Assembly (NCBI GenBank): GCA_018969295.1
Contig: JAGWYN010000095.1
Coordinates: 1 to 6,679 of the forward strand
Direction of reading: 5' to 3'
Length of the DNA stretch: 6,679 nucleotides
Source: Chloroflexota bacterium
Lineage (GTDB): Bacteria; Chloroflexota; Anaerolineae; Caldilineales; Caldilineaceae
The translations under genes and the position numbers were made by a program. Shown here piece by piece: positions 1 to 5,347 of the stretch. Every line of letters starts with the position of its first letter. The first letter of the stretch is position 1. The notes beneath the pieces are model-generated. The model saw only the letters and a list, made by a program, of their open reading frames with translations, was not told where the DNA came from and searched no databases.

Positions 1-490
1 CCTGGGCACGCACCTGTAGGGGCGACCCTTGCGGTCGCCCTTGTGATCGCCCGTGCTTTTACAAACCCTTACCCGCGGTGTCATTGGGGGCACCCGCAAG
101 GGGTGCCCCTACAGGGTCGCCTGTACGATCGGTCATGGTCTCATCCTGGGCACGCACCTGTAGGGGCGACCCTTGCGGTCGCCCGTGGGATTGTGGTCGC
201 CCGTGCTTTTACAAACCCTTACCCGCAGTGTCATTGGGGGCACCCGCAAGGGGTGCCCCTACAGGGTCGCCCGTACGGTCGGTCATGGGTCTCATCCTGG
301 GCACCCGCCTGTAGGGGCGACCCTTGCGGTCGCCCTTGTGGTCGCCCGTGCTTTTACAAACCCTTACCCGCGGTGTCATCGGGGGCACCCGCAAGGGGTG
401 CCCCTACAGGGTCGGCCGTACGATCGGTCATGGTCTCATCCTGGGTACGCACCTGTAGGGGCGACCCTTGCGGTCGCCCGTGTGATCGGC
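1..490. repeat. Tandem array of paired REP-like palindromes
   Basis: Non-coding tandem repeat. Units begin with CCTGGG at 1, 145, 296 and 440, giving periods of 144, 151 and 144 bp, and the fourth copy stops near 490. The longer second unit is explained by 6 extra bases after its first hairpin and one extra G near 288. Each full unit has hairpin A (TAGGGGCGACC, loop CTTGC, GGTCGCCC) at 17-40, 161-184, 312-335 and 456-479. It also has hairpin B (GGGGGCACCC, GCAA, GGGGTGCCCCTA) at 86-111, 236-261 and 381-406. Read on the minus strand, B is the same element as A with paired stem changes (GCGACC/GGTCGC becoming GCACCC/GGGTGC). The layout is therefore an inverted pair of REP-like units repeated head to tail, as in BIME structures. 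The spacer contains a conserved CGTGCTTTTACAAACCC. All frames through it are low-complexity and no gene is supported. The array may extend left of the window. Confidence 0.9.
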
Positions 491-535
491 CATTACTAGC
501 AGTTTGTCGAACAGTCCTGAGAATTTTGGGGACAC

Positions 536-565
536 TTGACAGACTGTTCCACCATCCTATACAAT
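536..565 (+). promoter_or_regulatory. Promoter P1 of the transporter operon (sigma70-type)
   Basis: A perfect -35 TTGACA (536-541) is followed after 18 bp by TACAAT (560-565), which matches the -10 consensus at five of six bases. The start of transcription would fall near 572, inside the TTGCAC/GTGCAA dyad at 566-584. An 8-bp inverted repeat GAACAGTC (509-516) / GACTGTTC (542-549) brackets the -35 box. The promoter is 26 of 32 bases identical to P2, 71 bp downstream. Confidence 0.7.
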
Positions 566-585
566 TTGCACTGCAATCGTGCAAC
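566..585. promoter_or_regulatory. Candidate LacI-family operator at P1
   Basis: TTGCAC (566-571) and GTGCAA (579-584) form an exact 6-bp dyad with a 7-bp spacer directly downstream of the P1 -10 box, over the predicted transcription start. That is a classical repression position. The segment 572-585, TGCAATCGTGCAAC, has CG in the middle and shares TGCA..CGTG with the perfect palindrome at the promoter of the LacI-type gene (5304-5317). The 9-mer ATCGTGCAA at 576-584 also occurs on the opposite strand at 5293-5301. Binding by the neighbouring regulator is inferred from this sharing and is not proven. Confidence 0.45.
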
Positions 586-591
586 GGTGTC

Positions 592-606
592 TGTGCAATA
601 TTGTGC
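592..606. promoter_or_regulatory. Second TGTGCAA-type dyad between P1 and P2
   Basis: TGTGCAATATTGTGC has the palindromic core CAATATTG and GTGCAA/TTGTGC half-site-like ends. It abuts the -35 box of P2 (607). It could be a secondary regulator site, but it lacks the central CG typical of LacI-family operators and is weaker than the site at 566-585. Confidence 0.25.
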
Positions 607-636
607 TTGACACGCCGATCCGCCATCTTATACAAT
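607..636 (+). promoter_or_regulatory. Promoter P2 of the transporter operon (sigma70-type)
   Basis: TTGACA (607-612), an 18-bp spacer and TACAAT (631-636) reproduce the elements of P1, including the shared CCATC.TATACAATTT around the -10 box. Transcription would start near 643, leaving a leader of about 104 nt before the ATG at 747. A TACAAT (631-636) / ATTGTA (642-647) dyad with a T5 centre overlaps the -10 box and start site. The leader also contains a small hairpin, ACGTGC (669-674) / GCACGT (686-691). Confidence 0.7.
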
Positions 637-746
637 TTTTTATTGTAATTCTGTCAGGATACAAGAAGACGTGCGTCCCACCTGAGCACGTTGTCCTTGC
701 CTGATCCCTCTAACCCACCCAACAGCACGCAAGGAGAAATGGACCG

Positions 747-2399
747 ATGCAGAAAAAAGTGATTGTCAGCTGGCTCCTGATGATGATGTTCTGGATCAGC
801 GCCTGCGGTGCACCGGCACCGGCCGCGGAGGCTCCTGAGGCAGCGCAGCCTGCGGAGGCAGCGGAGGCGCTGACACCGCAGGCTGGCGGTGAAATTGTTG
901 TGGCCTACAAAGATGATTTGGCGACCCTCGACCCTGCGATCGGGTACGATTGGACCAACTGGCCGACGATCAAAATGGTCTTTGATGGCCTGCTCGGCTA
1001 CGACAGCGGCACGACGCTTGAGCCGCGCATTGCCGCTGAAATGCCGACTGTCTCTGAAGATGGGCTGGTGTACACCTTCAAAATTCGACCGGGTGTCAAA
1101 TTCTCCAACGGCCGCGAGGTAACCGCCGACGATGTGGTCTATACGCTGACGCGTGTGTTGAACCCGGCGACAGCCAGCCCTGGTGCAGGGTTTTATGTCG
1201 GAATTCAAGGGGCGCAGGCGTTTATCGACGGCAGTGCAGCCACCGTCGAAGGGATCCAGGCACTGGATGCGCAGACTGTCGCGTTTACCTTGACTGCGCC
1301 GGATGCCACCTTTTTGAACAAAATGGCGCTCAATTTTGCCTTTCTGGTTCCCCAGGAAGCGGTCGAGGCCGCCGGCCAGGACTTTGGCCGCCAGCCAGTG
1401 GGCACTGGCCCCTTCACCCTCGTCGAATGGAAGTCGGGCGAATATCTGGTCTTTGAGCGCAACCCTGCTTACTTCCAGCCGGGGCGGCCTATGCTCGACA
1501 AAGTGACGATCCGCGTCGGCGTCGAGCCCAGCGTCGCCGTCCTCCAGCTGGAAAAAGGAGATATCCACCTGATGGGCGACCCACCGCCCGGCGCCGAGTG
1601 GGCCCGCATTACCGCTGACCCGGCTTGGACAGACCGCATCGAAGTGCAGCCGAAAGTCAACACGACCTACATTGCCATCAACACCACAACCCCGCCCTTC
1701 GACAACGTCAAGGTGCGCCAGGCACTCAACCATGCGATCGACAAAGAGCGCATTGTCCAGCTCTTGAACGGGCGCGCATCTGTCGCCAACCAGATTCTGC
1801 CTGCGCTTATGCCAGGCCACGACGATACCTATGAAGGGTATGCGTTCGACCCGGAAAAGGCCAAGGCGCTGCTGGCCGAGGCCGGCTTCGCCGACGGGTT
1901 TGAGACCACAATCCAGTGCATTGCAGTCGATCCACAGCCCAAACTGTGCGAATCGTTCCAGCAAGATCTGGCCAATGTCGGCATCCAGCTCACGATCGAA
2001 ACATTGGCTGCGCCGAATGTGATCGAGAACGCCGGCAACGGGCTCAACCCGCTGACCTGGTCGGGCGGCCTGGCCTGGACACAGGATTACCCTGACCCGG
2101 ACAACTTCTATGCGCCGATCCTGGGATGCGACGCCAATGTCCCGGGTGGGTGGAACTGGTCGCGTTACTGCGACGAAGAGCTGCATGCCCAGAGCAAAGA
2201 GCTGCTGGCAATGACCGATCGGGCAGCGCGCCTCGAAGCCTACAAACCATTTTTCCGAACGCTCATGGATGCGGCGGTCTGGGTCCCTGTCATTGCCGAC
2301 CAGTACAACGTCGCTCACTCGGAGAAATTGCACGGCCAGCCGCTGCTGACCCACCCGGAGCATGGGTTTATCTACGAGACGATGTGGATGGAGCCGTAG
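747..2399 (+). CDS. ABC transporter substrate-binding lipoprotein, family 5 (peptide/opine/nickel type)
   Basis: Extracytoplasmic solute receptor of a Dpp/Opp-type ABC importer, 550 aa, a normal length for the family. The start is set by AAGGAG at 731-736, 10 nt before the ATG; an ATG at 739 is out of frame. Residues 1-19 are a basic then hydrophobic signal ending in the lipobox ISA-C, so Cys20 is the predicted lipid anchor. Residues 21-46 are an Ala/Pro/Glu-rich tether, and the folded domain starts near GGEIVVAYKDDLATLDP. Family 5 hallmarks visible are RPGVKFSNGREVTADDVVY (114-132), PVGTGPF (217-223) and VRQALNHAIDKERIV (323-337). The C-terminal part has two cysteines in GCDANVPGGWNWSRYC. 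It is the first gene of the operon and is followed by two permeases and an amidase. Family 5 proteins bind peptides, sugars, nickel chelates and other ligands, so the substrate cannot be read from sequence; the amidase downstream suggests an amide. Family call is firm, ligand is open. Confidence 0.93.
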   Translation: MQKKVIVSWLLMMMFWISACGAPAPAAEAPEAAQPAEAAEALTPQAGGEIVVAYKDDLATLDPAIGYDWTNWPTIKMVFDGLLGYDSGTTLEPRIAAEMPTVSEDGLVYTFKIRPGVKFSNGREVTADDVVYTLTRVLNPATASPGAGFYVGIQGAQAFIDGSAATVEGIQALDAQTVAFTLTAPDATFLNKMALNFAFLVPQEAVEAAGQDFGRQPVGTGPFTLVEWKSGEYLVFERNPAYFQPGRPMLDKVTIRVGVEPSVAVLQLEKGDIHLMGDPPPGAEWARITADPAWTDRIEVQPKVNTTYIAINTTTPPFDNVKVRQALNHAIDKERIVQLLNGRASVANQILPALMPGHDDTYEGYAFDPEKAKALLAEAGFADGFETTIQCIAVDPQPKLCESFQQDLANVGIQLTIETLAAPNVIENAGNGLNPLTWSGGLAWTQDYPDPDNFYAPILGCDANVPGGWNWSRYCDEELHAQSKELLAMTDRAARLEAYKPFFRTLMDAAVWVPVIADQYNVAHSEKLHGQPLLTHPEHGFIYETMWMEP

Positions 2400-2404
2400 T
2401 ACGT

Positions 2405-2414
2405 GGGTGCACCC
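2405..2414. promoter_or_regulatory. Small palindrome after the binding-protein gene
   Basis: GGGTGCACCC is a perfect 10-bp palindrome, extended to 2403-2416 by one G-T and one G-C pair. It begins six bases after the stop codon of the binding-protein gene and precedes the larger hairpin at 2430-2461. It may be part of the same mRNA-processing or stabilising region, or a chance palindrome. There is no T-run. Confidence 0.35.
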
Positions 2415-2429
2415 GCTCTGTCTTCTGTC

Positions 2430-2461
2430 GGGGTGGCGCCGGCCCGGGCCGGCGTCACCCC
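2430..2461 (+). promoter_or_regulatory. Intercistronic GC-rich hairpin between binding-protein and permease genes
   Basis: The 32 bases fold on themselves completely: arms of 16 (2430-2445 and 2446-2461) with a single G-T wobble, around the perfect 18-bp palindrome CGCCGGCCCGGGCCGGCG at 2437-2454. No T-run follows, so it is not a standard intrinsic terminator. In known ABC operons such as malE-malF, hairpins placed after the binding-protein gene protect that mRNA segment and make it more abundant than the permease part. The same role is inferred here. It ends one base before the ATG at 2463, so it may also reduce permease translation. Confidence 0.6.
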
Positions 2462-2462
2462 A

Positions 2463-3338
2463 ATGGCCTACTGGCCGTTGGTCTGGCGGCGGCTGCGCCG
2501 CGACCGGGCTGCGGTTGCAGGCCTGGCGCTGGTGGCCATCCTCGCCTTGTTGGCCCTGGCAGCCCCTTGGCTGGCCCCGTATGACCCGGCAGAGCAGTTT
2601 CGAGATGGCCTGACCCCGGCCGGGCAGCCGCTGCCCAGCACACTGCCGGAGGGCAGCCTGCGCTTTCTGCTCGGCACCGACGCGGTTGGCCGCGATCTTT
2701 TCAGCCGCCTGCTGCACGGTGCCCGCGTCAGCCTGACCGTCGGCGTGCTGGCCAATCTGCTGACGGTCGCGATCGGCACCCTGCTGGGCGCGACTGCCGG
2801 ATACTGGGGGGGCTGGGTCGAGACCCTGCTCATGCGGGTGACCGACATGATGATGGCGTTCCCAACCCTGCTGCTGGCGATGGCCTTGGTGGCCATTCTC
2901 AAGCCCTCGATGGGGATCATCATTGCAGTCATCGGCCTGGTCTATTGGACCTGGATCGCGCGCGTCATCTACGGCCAGGTGTTGATTCTGCGGGAGAGAG
3001 AGTTTGTGACCGCTGCGCGTGCCCTCGGCACCCCCCGGCGGCGTATTCTGCTCGCCCATATTCTGCCCCATCTGCTGCCGACCGTGATCGTCTGGGGGAC
3101 CTTGGGGATCGCCACCAATGTGATGCTGGAAGCCAGCCTGAGCTATCTTGGGATCGGGGTGCAGCCTCCTGTGCCTTCCTGGGGCGGGATGATCCAGCAG
3201 GGGCAGGCCTATTATCGCACTGCGCCGTGGCTGGTCGTTGCCCCAGGTGTGGCAATCATGCTGACCGTCCTGGCGTTCAATCTGCTGGGGGACGGGCTGC
3301 GCGATGCGCTGGACCCGATCCAGCGTGGAAGAGATTAG
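2463..3338 (+). CDS. ABC transporter permease, DppC/OppC type
   Basis: Inner-membrane channel subunit of a family 5 ABC importer, 291 aa from the ATG at 2463. Residues 9-42 match the OppC N-terminal segment: RRLRRDRAAVAGL, a first membrane helix, then APWLAPYDP. The family motif GTDAVGRDLFSR (71-82) follows, then several hydrophobic helices. The cytoplasmic EAA-type loop that docks an ATPase is EFVTAARALG (180-189) continuing to ILPHLLP, and the typical ASLSYLGIGVQPPVPSWG stretch follows. An in-frame GTG at 2403 with GGAG at 2390-2393 would add 20 residues. I prefer 2463 because the extra stretch is taken up by a near-perfect hairpin and resembles no family N-terminus, although 2463 lacks a clear ribosome-binding site. 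It lies between the binding-protein gene and the DppB-type permease, the reverse of the usual B-then-C order. Confidence 0.93.
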   Translation: MAYWPLVWRRLRRDRAAVAGLALVAILALLALAAPWLAPYDPAEQFRDGLTPAGQPLPSTLPEGSLRFLLGTDAVGRDLFSRLLHGARVSLTVGVLANLLTVAIGTLLGATAGYWGGWVETLLMRVTDMMMAFPTLLLAMALVAILKPSMGIIIAVIGLVYWTWIARVIYGQVLILREREFVTAARALGTPRRRILLAHILPHLLPTVIVWGTLGIATNVMLEASLSYLGIGVQPPVPSWGGMIQQGQAYYRTAPWLVVAPGVAIMLTVLAFNLLGDGLRDALDPIQRGRD

Positions 3339-3343
3339 GTTGT

Positions 3344-4267
3344 ATGTGGCGTTATCTGGCCCGCCGTCTTGTTTTGACGCTGCCTGTCCTTTTGGGGATT
3401 TCAATCATCACCTTTGTCCTCATCTATTATTTGCCGGCAGACCCGGCGCGCATGTACGCCGGCCCCAGCGCGACGGTCGAAACGGTGGACCGCATCCGCC
3501 GTGAGCTGGGGCTGGATCTGCCCCTCTGGCAGCAGTACACCAATTATCTGGGCAAGCTGGTGCAAGGGGATCTGGGGTTTTCGTACCGCAAGCAGACCCC
3601 AGTGCTGGAGTTGATCCTCAGTCGGCTGCCCTATACGGCGATGCTGATCGTGAGCGGAATTTTTGTGGAGCTGGCGCTGGGGCTGCCGATCGGGTTGGCT
3701 TCTGCGCTGGCGCGCGGCCGCCTGCCCGACCGGCTGGGGATGTTGGTGGCTCTGCTCGGCGTTTCTGCACCCCCTTTCTGGCTGGGGCTCATGCTGCTTT
3801 ACTGGTTTGCGTTTCAGATCCCGATTTTTCCGCTGGGCGGCGTCGAACATCCCACCAGCATCGTGCTGCCGGCCCTGACTGCCGGGCTGGGGGGCGCTGC
3901 CTGGTACGCCCGCATCATGCGGTCAAGCACCCTGGAGGTGCTGGCTGCAGACTATGTGCGGACAGCCCACGCCAAAGGGCAAAGCCGACACCTGGTGCTT
4001 TGGCGCCATCTGCTGCCCAATGCCCTCAACCCGATTATCACGATGGCGGGGATGGATATTCCCTGGTTTATCGGGGGGGTGGTTCTGGTCGAACAAGTCT
4101 TTGCCTGGCCGGGGCTGGGGCGGCTAGCCGTAGAAGCAATTCAAACGGTCGATGTGCCGCTGATTCTCGGTACGGTCAGCGTGACCGCGCTGATCGTGGT
4201 GTTGAGTGGTATCCTGGTCGACCTGGTGCAGTCGCTGGTCGACCCACGTATTCGCCTGAGCCGTTGA
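3344..4267 (+). CDS. ABC transporter permease, DppB/OppB type
   Basis: Second membrane channel subunit, 307 aa, expected to pair with the upstream DppC-type protein. It starts with MWRYLARRLVLTLPVLLGIS, the usual basic start plus first membrane helix of this family, then FVLIYYLPADPA. LGLDLPLWQQY (55-65) and GDLGFSYRKQTPV are the conserved periplasmic segment after helix 1. The ATPase-docking EAA loop is at about 203-222 (DYVRTAHAKGQSRHLVLWRH), followed by LLPNALNPII and the helix pair containing EQVFAWPGLG. The start lies 5 nt after the stop of the DppC-type gene, with AGG (3337-3339) and GGAAGAG (3327-3333) as possible ribosome-binding bases, so translation is probably coupled. In most operons of this class ATPase genes follow; here an amidase gene follows after 16 nt. 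Family identity is clear, substrate is not. Confidence 0.93.
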   Translation: MWRYLARRLVLTLPVLLGISIITFVLIYYLPADPARMYAGPSATVETVDRIRRELGLDLPLWQQYTNYLGKLVQGDLGFSYRKQTPVLELILSRLPYTAMLIVSGIFVELALGLPIGLASALARGRLPDRLGMLVALLGVSAPPFWLGLMLLYWFAFQIPIFPLGGVEHPTSIVLPALTAGLGGAAWYARIMRSSTLEVLAADYVRTAHAKGQSRHLVLWRHLLPNALNPIITMAGMDIPWFIGGVVLVEQVFAWPGLGRLAVEAIQTVDVPLILGTVSVTALIVVLSGILVDLVQSLVDPRIRLSR

Positions 4268-4283
4268 TCGAAAGGAAACAGAC

Positions 4284-5243
4284 ATGGCTACACACTACCT
4301 GGACGACACACAGCCCCATGCCTTCTGGGACCAGACGCTCCCTCCCCGCCTTGCGATTGCGCCCGGGGAGACGGTGGTCTTTGAAACCCTGGAGGCCTCT
4401 GCCAATCAGATCACCCCACAATCGACCGTTGCAGAGATGAGCGCCCTCTCTTTTGACCCGATCCACCCGCTGACAGGGCCGGTCTTTGTCGAGGGAGCCG
4501 AGCCGGGCGATACGCTGGAAGTCGAAATTCTGGATCTGCAGCACAAGGGGTGGGGATGGAACGGCGTGATCCCTGGATTTGGCTTGTTGTCAGACGATTT
4601 CTTGCACCCCTATCTGCACCATTACCAGCTGGTGGGCCGGGAATGTATTTTTCGGGACGATATTCGGATTCCGTTTGAACCTTTTTGCGGCGTCATGGGG
4701 GTAGGGCCCCAAGAGAGCGGCCGTTTGAACACCACCCCGCCGCGCACCAACGGGGGCAACATCGACATCCGCCATCTGACGCCAGGCACCCGTGTCTTTT
4801 TTCCCGTCCATGTGGCGGGCGCCCTGTTTTCCTGCGGAGACTGCCACGCCGCACAAGGGGACGGAGAGGTCAATGGGACTGGGATCGAGACGCCGATGAC
4901 GGTGACCTTGCGGTTTCAACTGCACAAAGGGCGTTCGATCCGGGAACTGCGTTTTGTGACGGCCCCGCATCAGCGGCTGACGGTGGCAGACGAACTGGGC
5001 TATTTTGTCACGACCGCCCATGGCCCGGACCTGTTCACCAACAGCCAGAACGCCATCCGCTACCAGATCGAGTATCTGACCGCCGAGCATGCGATGAGCC
5101 CGGAGCAGGCGTACAGCCTCTGCGGGGCAGCTGTCGATCTCAAGATCAGCGAAGTGGTCGATGCCCCCCATTGGATTGTCTCCGCCTATTTGCCGATCTC
5201 GATTTTTGCCCGTTTTCGCGCCCAGGGAAGATTCATCTGGTAG
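4284..5243 (+). CDS. Acetamidase/formamidase family amidohydrolase
   Basis: Predicted cytoplasmic enzyme of 319 aa (FmdA/AmdA family) that hydrolyses a short amide such as formamide or acetamide to ammonia and the acid; other family members act on different amides. AAAGGAA (4271-4277) lies 6 nt before the ATG. Family signatures are FCGVMGVGP (134-142), GGNIDIRHL (157-165) and the strongly conserved SCGDCHAAQGDGEVNGTGIE (183-202), whose acidic and His residues lie in the presumed metal and active site. There is no signal peptide. The length fits the shorter bacterial branch rather than the roughly 400-residue formamidases. The gene follows the DppB-type permease by 16 nt with no terminator between, so it is probably the last gene of the transporter operon. 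This placement suggests that the importer supplies its substrate. The family call is firm; the true substrate could be an amide-bearing larger compound. Confidence 0.92.
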   Translation: MATHYLDDTQPHAFWDQTLPPRLAIAPGETVVFETLEASANQITPQSTVAEMSALSFDPIHPLTGPVFVEGAEPGDTLEVEILDLQHKGWGWNGVIPGFGLLSDDFLHPYLHHYQLVGRECIFRDDIRIPFEPFCGVMGVGPQESGRLNTTPPRTNGGNIDIRHLTPGTRVFFPVHVAGALFSCGDCHAAQGDGEVNGTGIETPMTVTLRFQLHKGRSIRELRFVTAPHQRLTVADELGYFVTTAHGPDLFTNSQNAIRYQIEYLTAEHAMSPEQAYSLCGAAVDLKISEVVDAPHWIVSAYLPISIFARFRAQGRFIW

Positions 5244-5262
5244 CGAGGTTCAGCTGCTGTGG

Positions 5263-5291
5263 TTGACAGCGAGAAGGCTCTGCACTATACT
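5263..5291 (+). promoter_or_regulatory. Promoter of the LacI-family gene (sigma70-type)
   Basis: TTGACA (5263-5268), a 17-bp spacer and TATACT (5286-5291, five of six) make the best promoter in the window. Transcription would start near 5298, about 50 nt before the chosen GTG at 5348. It lies just downstream of the amidase stop codon (5243), so the regulator has its own promoter as well as possible read-through from the operon. Confidence 0.8.
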
Positions 5292-5292
5292 T

Positions 5293-5301
5293 TTGCACGA
5301 T
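5293..5301. promoter_or_regulatory. TTGCACGAT element at the LacI-gene start site
   Basis: TTGCACGAT overlaps the predicted transcription start. Its reverse complement, ATCGTGCAA, occurs exactly at 576-584 in the transporter promoter region. Together with GGTGCA at 5302-5307 it could form an overlapping half-site of a regulator binding region. It is short, so by itself it is only suggestive. Confidence 0.35.
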
Positions 5302-5303
5302 GG

Positions 5304-5317
5304 TGCACACGTGTGCA
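5304..5317. promoter_or_regulatory. Candidate LacI-family operator (autoregulation)
   Basis: TGCACACGTGTGCA is a perfect 14-bp palindrome with a central CG, lying about 6 bases downstream of the predicted start of transcription. The 14-bp frame TG.A..CG....CA is the layout seen in many LacI/GalR/CcpA-family operators, where a hinge-helix leucine inserts at the central CG step. The position suits repression of the regulator's own gene. A partial copy lies in the transporter promoter at 572-585. Confidence 0.65.
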
Positions 5318-5347
5318 AAGAGGTGTGTTGTTCGAGCCGAGGGGATC

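Noticed and set aside
1..490. CRISPR array
   Set aside because: The period is 144-151 bp, with near-identical spacers and two opposed hairpins per unit; there are no 28-37 bp repeats separated by unique spacers.
43..648. Open frames through the repeat array on both strands
   Set aside because: They are repeats translated in several frames (GDPCGRP, GAPARGAP), have no ribosome-binding site and are better explained by the hairpin array.
2430..2461. Rho-independent terminator after the binding-protein gene
   Set aside because: The stem is strong but no T-run follows and the permease gene begins one base later, so a processing or stabilising hairpin is more likely.
2945..3343. Longer start for the DppB-type permease reaching back into the DppC-type gene
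   Set aside because: The frame is open but that portion is out-of-frame translation of the DppC-type gene; MWRYLARRL at 3344 is the standard family start.
654..3404. A 916-codon open frame on the minus strand
   Set aside because: It lies antisense to three well-recognised genes and is an effect of high GC with few stops. Its protein is low-complexity, rich in Arg, Gln, His and Gly, and matches no family I know.
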